A stretch of 12,021 nt of DNA from an uncultured Candidatus Saccharibacteria bacterium (GCA_934700415.1 CAKUXN010000020.1:1-12021), one strand, 5' to 3'. Positions 1 to 8,142 are shown, numbered from the stretch's first letter. Numbers and translations: made by a program. Notes: generated by a model from the letters alone, not told the origin.

Positions 1-855
1 GCCGAATCAGTCGGTGAAGTTATTGCGAATTTAGCAAATAAATATGAAATTATTATCGCTCACGGTAATGGTCCACAAGTTGGCAACATTCTCATTCACG
101 AAGAACAAGCTGCCACCGATAAAGCTCCCGCTATGCCACTCGAGACTGCTGTTGCTATGAGTCAAGGCCAAATTGGTTACTGGCTTACGCAAGCTATTCA
201 TAATGCCTTTGCCAAACACGGTCAACGTAAAAAAATCGCTACCGTTATTTCTCAAGTCGTAGTCGATCAAAACGATCCCGCTTTTAAAAATCCCACTAAA
301 CCAATCGGCCAGTTTTATAGTGAAAAAGAAGCCAAAGCCCTCGCCAAAGAAAAAGGTTGGACCGTTAAAGAAGATGCTGGCCGTGGTTGGCGTCGGGTCG
401 TCCCGTCTCCCAGACCTATTGATATTATCGAAAAACAGACCATTTCTGATCTTCTAAAAGATAATGTTATAGTCGTGGCTGCTGGTGGCGGTGGTATTCC
501 TGTCACTCGTACTAAAATTCTAAAACGCCTTAAAGGCGTCGATGCCGTCATTGATAAAGATTATGCCGCCGAAAAACTTGCCGAACTCGTCAAAGCCGAC
601 ATTTTCGTATCAGTCACAGCAGTCCCAAATGTCTATATTAACTACTGTCTCGAAAACCAAGAAAAACTCGAAAAAATTTCCGCACGCGAAATCGAAGAAC
701 TCAAAAAATATGGCTATTTCAAAGCTGGCTCCATGCTCCCAAAAGTTGAAGCCACTATTGCCTTCGCTAAAAAAGGTGGTACTGGCATCATTACTGATAT
801 CGACCACCTTGAAAAAGCTTTAGCTCAAAAAGCCGGCACTATAATAACTTCTTAA
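1..855 (+). CDS. arcC: Carbamate kinase, 5'-truncated by the window edge
   Basis: The reading frame is open from base 1, so the true start lies upstream; 284 residues are visible and the family is about 300-310, so roughly the first 25 are missing. The family enzyme moves phosphate between carbamoyl phosphate and ADP, making ATP as the last step of the arginine deiminase pathway in the cytoplasm. Visible family landmarks in order: HGNGPQVG near visible residue 21, SQGQIGYWL near 52, AGGGGIPV near 160, a DKD motif followed by a Leu/Ala-rich helix near 182, and GSMLPKVEA near 244, which matches the conserved AGSM-PKVEAA region. The gene ends in TAA and overlaps the 3' end of convergent pgi by 17 bases. 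Arginine deiminase and ornithine carbamoyltransferase genes are not in view, so the pathway role is inferred. The family identification itself is secure. Confidence 0.95.
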   Translation, partial: AESVGEVIANLANKYEIIIAHGNGPQVGNILIHEEQAATDKAPAMPLETAVAMSQGQIGYWLTQAIHNAFAKHGQRKKIATVISQVVVDQNDPAFKNPTKPIGQFYSEKEAKALAKEKGWTVKEDAGRGWRRVVPSPRPIDIIEKQTISDLLKDNVIVVAAGGGGIPVTRTKILKRLKGVDAVIDKDYAAEKLAELVKADIFVSVTAVPNVYINYCLENQEKLEKISAREIEELKKYGYFKAGSMLPKVEATIAFAKKGGTGIITDIDHLEKALAQKAGTIITS

Positions 856-2029
856 GCTCGTCTTTATAAGCTTCTACACCTGGCTGATCAAATGGATTCA
901 CGCCGAATAATTTTGCGCTTATTGCACAAGCGAGCTCAAAGAAATAAATCAGTTCACCAAAACCTTTTTCATCATATGACGACACGCCAATCGCGAGAAC
1001 CGGTATTCCACCTGCCGTATGAGCCTTTTGCACTGCCCTCACCACCTTCATGTTCATTTCGTCAGTCGGATAATCAATAATCGTCTCCCATAGATTACGT
1101 CTTCCTTCCTGCATAAATTGCCCCAGCGAATGTAAATCTGTCGAGTAAATCACCGAAGCCGGCCAAATCCCTTGACCATTTTTTCCTTCTGATTCACCAA
1201 ACAATTGTTTCAGCCACTCATTAAAGAATTCTGTAAAAGGCTCAAAACTCGCAAAAACTTCCGTATCATACCCACTCATCGCCAAAGTATAACGCATCCA
1301 GGCATATTTTACGGCTGGATTATCCACTAGCCCCGCACTCTGCCCATCAATCGTCGTAGTATCACTAGCCACGCTTGCTGCTTGCGAAAAGAGCTGCGTA
1401 CTTTGCTCAACCGCACCTTCTAATAATTTGTCGATATCAATGCCAGTTACCGCCATCGGCAATAATCCTACCACGCTTAGCACTGAATATCTCCCTCCCA
1501 CATTATCCGGGATTACAAAACGTTGATATCCATTTGCCGTAGCTTCATCATGAAGTGCACCATTATTGGCATCAGTCGTCACGTAAATGCGCTTTCTAGC
1601 TTCTTCTTCGCCGTATTTTTCAATCAATTTTTGCTTAAATGCCGAAAATGCCATCGAAGTTTCAAGCGTAGTACCAGATTTCGAAATCACATTAATAGAA
1701 AAATCCTTATCCCCCACTTTTTCCATCGTATAATATAGTTCTCGTCGTGACAATGATTTACCTGCATAGATAATCTTTACACCAGAATTCGGCCTTAAAG
1801 CTTCAATCACAGCCCGATGTCCTAAATACGAGCCGCCAATCCCTACGCATACTAAATATTCCGAATCCTCAATAATTTTCTTCGCCGCGGTCTTAATCTG
1901 TTCAATTTCCTTCGGATCAATCGCTCGTGGCAACTGCAAAAAACCGCTCATTTTATCAGTCGAAATTTCATTAAAAATCGTAGCGATTTTATTCGCATCC
2001 ACATTTGGGCTGAAATTTACTGTAATCAT
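839..2029 (-). CDS. pgi: Glucose-6-phosphate isomerase, short form
   Basis: This cytoplasmic enzyme interconverts glucose 6-phosphate and fructose 6-phosphate. The 396-residue product is shorter than most bacterial forms (about 450-550) but keeps both sugar-isomerase (SIS) domains. Visible motifs: GIGGS at residues 63-67, SKSGTT at 116-121 (phosphate binding), the first family signature DNVGGRYSVLSVVG from 175, the ESEGK segment with the likely catalytic Glu at 279, the likely catalytic His in TDLH at 300, and the second signature NPFDQPGVEAYK ending at Lys389. The ATG start is supported by GGAGGT four bases upstream of ATT-ATG. An extended -10 box lies just before that, so the leader is only about a dozen bases. 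The stop is TAG inside the end of convergent arcC. No truncation is apparent; the shortness is spread over loops. Confidence 0.96.
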   Translation of the reverse strand: MITVNFSPNVDANKIATIFNEISTDKMSGFLQLPRAIDPKEIEQIKTAAKKIIEDSEYLVCVGIGGSYLGHRAVIEALRPNSGVKIIYAGKSLSRRELYYTMEKVGDKDFSINVISKSGTTLETSMAFSAFKQKLIEKYGEEEARKRIYVTTDANNGALHDEATANGYQRFVIPDNVGGRYSVLSVVGLLPMAVTGIDIDKLLEGAVEQSTQLFSQAASVASDTTTIDGQSAGLVDNPAVKYAWMRYTLAMSGYDTEVFASFEPFTEFFNEWLKQLFGESEGKNGQGIWPASVIYSTDLHSLGQFMQEGRRNLWETIIDYPTDEMNMKVVRAVQKAHTAGGIPVLAIGVSSYDEKGFGELIYFFELACAISAKLFGVNPFDQPGVEAYKDELKKLL

Positions 2030-2047
2030 AATACCTCCGTTTCCTCC

Positions 2048-2056
2048 ATTATATCA
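2048..2056 (-). promoter_or_regulatory. Extended -10 promoter element for pgi
   Basis: On the minus strand this reads TGATATAAT: a perfect TATAAT hexamer preceded by the TGn extended element. No convincing -35 lies 16-18 bases upstream. The predicted transcription start is near 2041, giving a leader of roughly 12 bases that contains the pgi Shine-Dalgarno. The -10 sequence is seen directly; activity is inferred. Confidence 0.6.
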
Positions 2057-2077
2057 AATCTCTATCGCTTTTAGCTA

Positions 2078-2106
2078 TTGCTTTTTTATGAAAAGTATGA
2101 TATAAT
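2078..2106 (+). promoter_or_regulatory. Sigma-70-type promoter for the 91-residue protein gene
   Basis: TTGCTT at 2078-2083, a 17-base spacer, then TATAAT at 2101-2106 preceded by TGA (extended -10). This is the best-formed promoter in the window. The expected start near 2113 gives a leader of about 38 bases that includes a perfect AGGAGGT. It is arranged back-to-back with the pgi promoter. Confidence 0.75.
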
Positions 2107-2150
2107 AAAAATAGAGTGTGGACCACGAGTATTTTAGGAGGTAATTAACT

Positions 2151-2426
2151 ATGTTTACTGTTTTCGTAGAAAGAAAAGTAACCGAGAATGCACATAAGTT
2201 AAACGAAGTCTTAAGAAGTCACAATTTCGAACTGAATCTCGTCAGCAGGAGAACCGGCAGAATCGAAGCTCTTTCAGACGACCAGCAGCTTGAAGGAAAA
2301 ATTGAAGAAGAATACATCATTCAGTGTTATTACGATAGCGAAGAACAGTTTCCGCCTCTGGAAATCGTAGGACAAATCCTTCACGACAAAAGCTTCATTT
2401 ATCTTGAAGCCAACAGTGAATTATAA
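2151..2426 (+). CDS. Unrecognised 91-residue cytoplasmic protein
   Basis: I do not recognise a family. The start is well fixed: AGGAGGT at 2136-2142 lies eight bases before ATG, downstream of a good promoter, and an intrinsic terminator follows the TAA, so this is a complete single-gene transcription unit. The product has no signal peptide or membrane segment. It is acidic toward the C-terminus, has an Arg-rich stretch near residues 32-37 (SRRTGR), a Glu/Asp-rich centre with a single Cys at 60, and a likely alternating helix/strand layout typical of a small alpha/beta domain. Codon use differs from arcC: all five arginines are AGA/AGG and four of five glutamines are CAG, while arcC mostly uses CGN and CAA. 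This could mean acquired origin or a different expression regime; 91 codons is a small sample. That it is a real gene is well supported; its function is unknown. Confidence 0.85.
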   Translation: MFTVFVERKVTENAHKLNEVLRSHNFELNLVSRRTGRIEALSDDQQLEGKIEEEYIIQCYYDSEEQFPPLEIVGQILHDKSFIYLEANSEL

Positions 2427-2447
2427 CTTCTGCCCCTCCACCCCCTT

Positions 2448-2476
2448 ACCCCAGAGCTAGTTTCTGGGGTCTTTTT
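2448..2476 (+). terminator. Intrinsic terminator after the 91-residue protein gene
   Basis: ACCCCAGA (2448-2455) pairs perfectly with TCTGGGGT (2463-2470) around a seven-base loop, followed by CTTTTT. An eight-pair GC-rich stem followed by a U-run 22 bases after the TAA is a classic rho-independent terminator. It also separates this gene from the tRNA immediately downstream. Confidence 0.88.
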
Positions 2477-2477
2477 A

Positions 2478-2486
2478 TGCTATAAT
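2478..2486 (+). promoter_or_regulatory. Extended -10 element for tRNA-Leu
   Basis: TGCTATAAT: a perfect -10 hexamer with the TGn extension, immediately after the terminator T-run. The tRNA begins eight bases after the hexamer, so transcription would start at or within a base or two of the mature 5' end. The place a -35 would occupy falls in the terminator stem and has no good match. Confidence 0.6.
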
Positions 2487-2494
2487 TAAAAAGT

Positions 2495-2581
2495 GCCCGC
2501 TTGGCGGAATTGGTAGACGCGCTAGCTTCAGGTGCTAGTGGTAGCAATACTGTGAGAGTTCAAATCTCTCAGTGGGCACCA
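2495..2581 (+). tRNA. tRNA-Leu (anticodon CAG)
   Basis: An 87-base class II tRNA. Acceptor GCCCGCT (2495-2501) pairs with AGTGGGC (2571-2577) with one G-U pair; discriminator A at 2578, as expected for leucine; CCA is encoded at 2579-2581. The D stem is GCG/CGC, the anticodon stem CTAGC/GCTAG encloses loop TTCAGGT giving anticodon CAG (2529-2531), a long variable arm follows, and the T stem GAGAG/CTCTC closes loop TTCAAAT. A run of seven T follows directly and may help end transcription. It would read CUG codons. Confidence 0.97.
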
Positions 2582-2604
2582 TTTTTTTGTACTATAATAT
2601 GCTT

Positions 2605-2814
2605 ATGATAAAGGCCAAATTAAGCTTTATGAATTCATTTTTAATTACATCGATCACAGCTCCACTAAATGGTATATGCAGGTTGGCAATCTCTTGCCCT
2701 GGATTAATTAACATTTATGCTTTTGGCGTTCTATTAGTAGTACCACTCAAAAATCTCGATCTTCCTACTGCCATGGATTTTTACAAATCTCTCGGTTGGG
2801 AATACACTGTTTAA
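2605..2814 (+). pseudogene. Short ORF, possible broken start of a VOC/glyoxalase-family gene
   Basis: The last third of this 69-residue frame reads VPLKNLDLPTAMDFYKSLGW, which resembles the opening of vicinal-oxygen-chelate (glyoxalase/bleomycin-resistance) domains, where a strand of the type INLPVKDL is followed by SxxFYxxLGF. The frame then stops with TAA within ten bases of that motif, where a real VOC domain would run on for about 100 residues. The part before it has no recognisable sense. The most likely reading is a decayed fragment. A TATAAT at 2593-2598 lies six bases before the ATG at 2605, and there is no Shine-Dalgarno, so expression as a short peptide cannot be excluded. The stop overlaps the stop of the convergent 302-residue gene. 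Confidence 0.35.
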
Positions 2815-3719
2815 TTATTTAAAGTTTTAATTTTAGAAAAATTAATCTTTTCTACTGCCTGACGCAAAGCTTTTTCATTCCCATAATGTGTATGTATACC
2901 AGGAGCATCCGACAGCATATGTTGAGCAAACGGAAAAGTTACCGCTCGCTCTAATATAGCACCGAATTTACCAGTTCTAGCCGAAGCTACACTTGCATAT
3001 TTTACATCTGCAAGTGGTATTTCTAATGCCTGTTTCATTTCTTCTGGAAAGAAAGTTAAAGAGAACAAATCACCGTCCGCCTCTCCAGCTAGCCTTCCAT
3101 AAGCAATCGAGGTATTACCCTCTATCCAAAGTCTTTGATTGAGCGGCTTCATTTTTGCTTTGTTTAAACTCATCAAACATTCAGTCTTCTTTTTGCCATC
3201 TATACTTTTCATTTCACAAACAAAATCACCTTCGCAGGTCGTCGTCATCACCGCCGCTTTTACGTCTGGTGATTTAAGTCCATGTTTTTCATCATACGAA
3301 ATTGTATCACTAATATAATCCATCATCACCCAAGACAAAAGTCCCGTCTTGGTGTTCTCCGCAATTAAATAATACTCCGCCCTTGCGCCCCAAAACACGC
3401 TCGTATGAATCCGAAACATACTTACGATCCCGTAATATTTTTCTGGTCCATTTTCAAACACCGCTGATTTAGCTGGCCGAAACCCCTCCGGCATGATTTT
3501 TTGCACCCTGCTTGGCTCCGGTATTTCATAAAACAAAAACGTACAATACGGCTCCACTACAAAAGGCATCATACCAGCTTTTTTAGTAACACTAGTCACA
3601 ATTTTCTTTTGCAACCAAATTGGCATTTTAGCTAGCTTGGTTTGCAAATAATGTGTTTTTCCTACCCCCATTGGATCAACAAATTTTTCCACCCCTTTGG
3701 CATATTCTAAAACGTTCAT
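2811..3719 (-). CDS. Unrecognised 302-residue protein downstream of the M1 aminopeptidase
   Basis: The ATG at 3719 gives 302 residues and begins seven bases after the aminopeptidase stop. A longer frame reaches a TTG at 3776 inside the aminopeptidase gene but lacks any start signal, so I prefer the ATG. There is no Shine-Dalgarno; instead TATAAT lies exactly six bases before the ATG, suggesting a leaderless message. The protein has no signal peptide or obvious membrane helix. An N-terminal helical region of about 65 residues is followed by a long segment of alternating aromatic and hydrophobic residues (around FLFYEIPEP and MFRIHTSVFWGARAEYY) that suggests a beta-rich barrel. A fold like the acetoacetate decarboxylase/DUF2071 group crossed my mind, but I see no diagnostic catalytic lysine motif and do not claim it. 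It is a complete gene of unknown function, perhaps also reached by readthrough from ftsH-pepN. Confidence 0.85.
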   Translation of the reverse strand: MNVLEYAKGVEKFVDPMGVGKTHYLQTKLAKMPIWLQKKIVTSVTKKAGMMPFVVEPYCTFLFYEIPEPSRVQKIMPEGFRPAKSAVFENGPEKYYGIVSMFRIHTSVFWGARAEYYLIAENTKTGLLSWVMMDYISDTISYDEKHGLKSPDVKAAVMTTTCEGDFVCEMKSIDGKKKTECLMSLNKAKMKPLNQRLWIEGNTSIAYGRLAGEADGDLFSLTFFPEEMKQALEIPLADVKYASVASARTGKFGAILERAVTFPFAQHMLSDAPGIHTHYGNEKALRQAVEKINFSKIKTLNN

Positions 3720-3725
3720 GTCTAA

Positions 3726-3754
3726 ATTATAGTAGATTTTCAAGCTCCGCGCAA
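3726..3754 (-). promoter_or_regulatory. Promoter inside the end of the aminopeptidase gene, for a leaderless transcript
   Basis: On the minus strand: TTGCGC (3754-3749), a 17-base spacer, TATAAT (3731-3726), six bases, then the ATG of the 302-residue gene at 3719. The predicted start of transcription coincides with the start codon. The aminopeptidase TAA (3729-3727) lies within the -10 box. Sequence and spacing are seen directly; promoter activity is inferred. Confidence 0.55.
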
Positions 3755-6177
3755 ACTGCTCTTTTATCGGATTCAATCAATTTCAGTCTAGATTTTATTT
3801 CGTTTTCACCAATTTCAATTGTACGCTTAAGCGCGGGATCTTTTCTCATCGGCTCGAAAAATTCTTTCCATACCGCAAATTCAGCCTCTTTTCGTATCAC
3901 ATTTGCCGTAAGCCTCGGATAGTAATCCAACGATTTATCTCCGGCCATTTCTTTTACATAATCCCAATGTGACGTCAACCACGAAAATACCTTCTCGCGA
4001 CTTTTTGTATTTCTATATAAATAAACAAATAAATAAACTTGATCTTGCGGTTTGACAATCTCGGGTTTTTCAAGCAAACTCATCATTTTTTCTAGCACTG
4101 CGTCATTCTTTGATACTGTACCAGAAAATAAAAATTCAAATTTAATCTCTGGGTCTGCTATTTTTTCATAAAGTTCAATATATTTATCCACCATTTCCGG
4201 CTCTAAATATAATTTTGCGTCAATTATACTTTCGCGAATCTCTGGGTCCAATTTACTATATTCTTCCGAATACATTCCTGCCAAAGCTTCAAGATTCAAT
4301 TTCGTTTCAGCATAAAAATCCAATCCTAATAAAATTGCTCTTAATCTAATAGTATTTTCATCATCGCCCACTCGCGTTACTAACCCAATTTCTTTAAGTT
4401 TCGGTGCTATCAGATCACCTATAAATCTCTTAAATTGTTTTTCCTCTTCCGACTCTGGCTCAAAGAAAACCTTCGTATTCATCGCAATCGAATAAACAAT
4501 ATTCCAGACCGCCGCCACATTCTCGTTTTTAAATTTTACAAGCAATGGCAATAGCGATGCTGCCGATACCAAGTCCGTTTTAGCCAACAAATTTCTATCA
4601 ATCAAAAGTCGCAATTTTTCTTCCAGGCTTAATTTATCAAAATCAGCTAATCGTTTTTTAAATTCTTCTTCCGACAAATTAAGAATGTAATGGCCCGTCA
4701 TATCCTCACGAATCTCTGGCAAAGGCCAATCGGATTTTTCCATTTCGCCATCAAGCAAAAATCTTCGTTGTGAAAATTTCTCAAAATTAATGCCTTCATT
4801 TTTAATCACTGGATATCCAGGTTGATCAATGAAAGCATGCATCGTTTTACCTACATCAAATTCCGCATATCGGTTCAGCGCATTCCACAAATCATCGCCC
4901 ACCGTATTATGATATTTATATTTTTCGAAATAATCTGCAATACCCTTGCAAAAATTCTCCCAGCCCATCAAGCGCACGGTCATTAGCATCAGTCTCGCAC
5001 CCTTAGAATAAACAATTGCCGAATCAAACAAAGTTGGAATCTCTGCCGGATCATGCACTTCTTGGTGCACCGATTGCACATCCCTGTACGCGTCTCGCAT
5101 CAAGGCCGCATATGCATCACCAGTAAAGAACCCTTCAAAAATCTTATACTCAGGGTGAATATAGTCCACCGCAAAATATTCCATCACCGAAGCAAAAGAC
5201 TCGTTTAGCCACAAATCATCCCACCATTCCATCGTCACAAGATCGCCAAACCATTGGTGTGAAAGTTCGTGCGCCACAGTGAGAGCGACACCTTTTTTAG
5301 TCCCAAGCGTGGCATTTTTTTCTGCAAGCAGCATCGATTCGCGGTAAGTCACTAGGCCCCAATTCTCCATCGCGCCAGCTTCAAAATCTGGTAAAGCCAC
5401 CTGTTCTAATTTCCTAAGTGGATACGGTACCTTAAAATTATCATCATAAAACTCTAAAGATTTTGCCGCAATTTCATTAGCAAAATCTACCGTATCAATA
5501 TTTTGATTCAAAGCCACATAGGTCGTTATTTCTATCCCATGCGAATTTTTTATTGTCTTTCCGTGGAATCTTCCAATCACAAAAGCGAGTAAATATGTAC
5601 TCATCCTTGGCGTTGTTTCAAATTCATATTTGTCAACTTTTTTCACAGCAAAATTATACAAATATAAATCTTCATACTCTGTAATATCAATATTTTTGTC
5701 AATATTTTTCACAGTGGTATTAGCTAAAACTAAATCTTCCGTCCCACTCGGAATCAGAATATTCAAATCGAATTCAGCTTTCGCAGCCGGCTCGTCAATA
5801 CAAGGAAAAGCTTCCCTAGCATAGTGGCTCTCAAATTGTGTCGCTACAACTCTCTCGACCCCACCATTATATTCATATGTCGACAAATACGCCCCCTCCA
5901 TATTTTCATTCAACTTGCCATTATAATAAATTGTAATTTCAGTAGTACCAAGTGGAGCTTGGTAAATTTCCAGAGCTTCGCCATCTGCTTTAAATTCGGC
6001 CGATGTACCATTTATGAATACTTCCGATACATCAAGCTTTGCTGCATGGAATTTTACTGTTTCTTTTTTAACTTCACCAGTTATTTTCACTTCACCAATT
6101 ACCGACTTCGCATTTTTATCAATCGCGATAGTTAGTTTATATTTTTCTGGTTCAAAATAAGTTAAAAATTTTTCCAT
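3727..6177 (-). CDS. pepN: M1-family zinc aminopeptidase (PepN/ERAP-like)
   Basis: This is a metallopeptidase that removes N-terminal residues from peptides. Its 816 residues include the exopeptidase motif GAMENWG at 268-274 and the zinc site HELSH at 303-307 with the third ligand Glu326, giving the HExxH-18-E pattern of clan MA. A Tyr in IVYSKGARLMLM downstream fits the conserved transition-state tyrosine. The N-terminal 200 residues form the expected beta-rich domain. The C-terminal 350 residues are helix-rich, as in the ERAP1-type C-terminal domain. There is no signal peptide, so it should act in the cytoplasm. The ATG is preceded by AAGGAG seven bases upstream. It lies 39 bases after ftsH on the same strand with no terminator between, so co-transcription is likely, and a proteolysis-to-peptide-recycling partnership is a reasonable inference. 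The symbol is used for the family in general. Confidence 0.95.
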   Translation of the reverse strand: MEKFLTYFEPEKYKLTIAIDKNAKSVIGEVKITGEVKKETVKFHAAKLDVSEVFINGTSAEFKADGEALEIYQAPLGTTEITIYYNGKLNENMEGAYLSTYEYNGGVERVVATQFESHYAREAFPCIDEPAAKAEFDLNILIPSGTEDLVLANTTVKNIDKNIDITEYEDLYLYNFAVKKVDKYEFETTPRMSTYLLAFVIGRFHGKTIKNSHGIEITTYVALNQNIDTVDFANEIAAKSLEFYDDNFKVPYPLRKLEQVALPDFEAGAMENWGLVTYRESMLLAEKNATLGTKKGVALTVAHELSHQWFGDLVTMEWWDDLWLNESFASVMEYFAVDYIHPEYKIFEGFFTGDAYAALMRDAYRDVQSVHQEVHDPAEIPTLFDSAIVYSKGARLMLMTVRLMGWENFCKGIADYFEKYKYHNTVGDDLWNALNRYAEFDVGKTMHAFIDQPGYPVIKNEGINFEKFSQRRFLLDGEMEKSDWPLPEIREDMTGHYILNLSEEEFKKRLADFDKLSLEEKLRLLIDRNLLAKTDLVSAASLLPLLVKFKNENVAAVWNIVYSIAMNTKVFFEPESEEEKQFKRFIGDLIAPKLKEIGLVTRVGDDENTIRLRAILLGLDFYAETKLNLEALAGMYSEEYSKLDPEIRESIIDAKLYLEPEMVDKYIELYEKIADPEIKFEFLFSGTVSKNDAVLEKMMSLLEKPEIVKPQDQVYLFVYLYRNTKSREKVFSWLTSHWDYVKEMAGDKSLDYYPRLTANVIRKEAEFAVWKEFFEPMRKDPALKRTIEIGENEIKSRLKLIESDKRAVCAELENLL

Positions 6178-6216
6178 AAAATCTCCTTATTATGTAACTG
6201 GTGTTAAAGTTAGAAA

Positions 6217-8142
6217 TTAGTGTAGCTTCGCAACGGTAGGCAACTTTGCACTTTTTAGTATCGGCTCCAGCTCTGCTTCCTCTAGAGTTTCGTGCGCAAG
6301 CAATTCTTCTGCCAATTTATCTAGCACTTGTTTGTTTGCCTTAAGCACCGCTTCAGCCCTTGCTGCTGCTTCATCCGACAAAGCCTTCACTTCGGCGTCT
6401 ATAAGCTCCGCCGTCTTTTCGGAATACGGCTTTTCGGTGGTAATCGTATAGTATCCTGTAGCTTCCGACGGGAACACGATATTTCGGATCGATTTACCCA
6501 TACCTTCTTCAATAATCATTGACTTTGAAAGTTCTGCTACATTCTTAAGGTCCGACGAAGCTCCCGTTGTCACCGCATCTTCACCAAAAATCAATTTTTC
6601 TGCCACGCGGCCGCCCATCGCACGCGCCAAAATATCTTTTAGCTCATAAATATTCTTATAGTTTCTATCTTCTGGCGGCAAGAACCACGTCACACCACCA
6701 GTCTGTCCACGTGGAATAATCGTCACTTTGTGTACTGGATCGGAATCTGGCAATACATGCCCTACCACCGCATGACCAGCCTCATGATAGGCGGTAATTT
6801 TACGCTCCTTCTCGTTCATCACTTTAGACTTTCTCTCTGGCCCAATCGCCACTCGCTCAAAAGCTTCCGTCAAATCGTGATTCGAGATTACTTTATGACC
6901 TTCGCGTGCTGCTGTAATTGCTGCTTCATTTGCGATATTTGCAAGATCAGCCCCTGAAGAACCAGCTGTTTTCTTAGCCAAAGATTCAAGGTCGACATTT
7001 TCTTCCACCGGTTTACCCTTAAAATGTACCTTCAAAATTTCCAGACGGTCTTTTCTCTCTGGCAAAGTCACATTAACATGACGGTCAAAACGTCCTGGAC
7101 GAAGCAGGGCTTTATCTAACATATCTACTCGGTTCGTCGCCGCCATCACGATTACACCAGAATCGTTATCAAAACCATCCATTTCCACCAGAATTTGATT
7201 CAAAGTCTGCTCATCTTCACGTCCTGCACCACCACGTGCATCACGTTTATGCGCCACCGCATCAATCTCATCGATAAAGATAATCGAAGGAGCATTTTTC
7301 TTAGCCTTACCAAATAAATCTCGCACTCTCGATGCGCCCACGCCCACAAACATTTCCGCAAATTCCGAACCCGAAATTGAAAAGAACGGCACATTAGCTT
7401 CACCCGCTACAGCCCGCGCCATTAAAGTCTTGCCAGTACCAGGGTCGCCTGCAAGTAGCACTCCACGTGGAATTTTCGCTCCGAGTTTTTCGTATTTCTT
7501 CGGATTCTTTAGAAAATCTACAATCTCCGTCAAATCTTGCTTTGCGGATTCATTTCCAGCCACATCTTTAAATGTCACTTTTTTCTTATCTGGTCCGTAA
7601 AGTTGCGCTCTGGCTTTACCAAACGACATCGACTGGCTGTTCGCCGCTGTCGCTTGTTTCATCATCCAAGACAAAAATACTACAATCGCTATAATTGGCA
7701 AAATTGTAATCGCAATATCAAATATCATCCCCCATACGTTAATATTTTCCTTATATTCAATAATCGGATAAGCCCCTTGGCAAGTCGTCAACTCTTCGCC
7801 AGCTAAGCCATCACAGTAATTAATTAACCCTTGGTCGTATAAAGTACCTGAAGGGTCCTTTCGTGAAATTTCCGTCGGCACGTCCTTGTCCTTTAAGGTA
7901 ATTTCAAGAGTTTCACCAGTTACGGTAATTTTCTTAATATTTCCGTTCGGGTCATTTGCGCGCTGTATTACCTCCGAAATCGGCACCTCTGTCTTCTGAG
8001 CTTCTTGCGTTTTTATATTAGCAATCAAAAACATTGCAAAACATAACAAAAGAAAAGTAAAAACAATGCTTCGCACTGTGTTCGAACGACTGTTATTGCC
8101 CATTGGTCGTCCTACGTTTTTTTTAGGTATATTTTCCGCCAC
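6217..8142 (-). CDS. ftsH: ATP-dependent zinc metalloprotease FtsH
   Basis: A membrane-bound hexameric AAA+ protease that extracts and degrades membrane and unstable cytoplasmic proteins. The 641 residues match the usual length. In order: a short cytoplasmic tail, membrane segment 1 at about 25-43, an extracytoplasmic domain of about 90 residues, membrane segment 2 at about 137-161, Walker A GDPGTGKT at 232-239, the pore-loop region [12 protein letters not shown] near 264, Walker B IIFIDEID at 287-294, the second region of homology ending RPGRFDR at 348-354, zinc motif HEAGH at 453-457, and the third ligand Asp531 in SSDLKN. All key residues are present. The start is GTG, chosen because AAGGAG lies eight bases upstream and no better start exists. 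The extracytoplasmic domain has two cysteines (110 and 121) that could form a disulfide. It is first in a minus-strand run with pepN. Confidence 0.97.
   Translation of the reverse strand: MAENIPKKNVGRPMGNNSRSNTVRSIVFTFLLLCFAMFLIANIKTQEAQKTEVPISEVIQRANDPNGNIKKITVTGETLEITLKDKDVPTEISRKDPSGTLYDQGLINYCDGLAGEELTTCQGAYPIIEYKENINVWGMIFDIAITILPIIAIVVFLSWMMKQATAANSQSMSFGKARAQLYGPDKKKVTFKDVAGNESAKQDLTEIVDFLKNPKKYEKLGAKIPRGVLLAGDPGTGKTLMARAVAGEANVPFFSISGSEFAEMFVGVGASRVRDLFGKAKKNAPSIIFIDEIDAVAHKRDARGGAGREDEQTLNQILVEMDGFDNDSGVIVMAATNRVDMLDKALLRPGRFDRHVNVTLPERKDRLEILKVHFKGKPVEENVDLESLAKKTAGSSGADLANIANEAAITAAREGHKVISNHDLTEAFERVAIGPERKSKVMNEKERKITAYHEAGHAVVGHVLPDSDPVHKVTIIPRGQTGGVTWFLPPEDRNYKNIYELKDILARAMGGRVAEKLIFGEDAVTTGASSDLKNVAELSKSMIIEEGMGKSIRNIVFPSEATGYYTITTEKPYSEKTAELIDAEVKALSDEAAARAEAVLKANKQVLDKLAEELLAHETLEEAELEPILKSAKLPTVAKLH

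Noticed and set aside
31..270. Minus-strand open frame of 79 codons inside arcC
   Set aside because: Shadow of the arcC frame; no start signal and no family-like sequence.
2572..2814. GTG at 2572 as start of the VOC-like short ORF
   Set aside because: The GTG lies inside the tRNA-Leu acceptor stem; if the ORF is used at all, the ATG at 2605 after the TATAAT is more sensible.
3720..3776. Longer N-terminus for the 302-residue protein, starting at TTG 3776 in the aminopeptidase gene
   Set aside because: Rare start codon, no Shine-Dalgarno, 50-base overlap with pepN, and a far better positioned ATG at 3719.
5824..6135. Plus-strand open frame of 103 codons opposite the start of the aminopeptidase gene
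   Set aside because: Antisense shadow with Cys/Phe/Ile-rich composition and no start signal.
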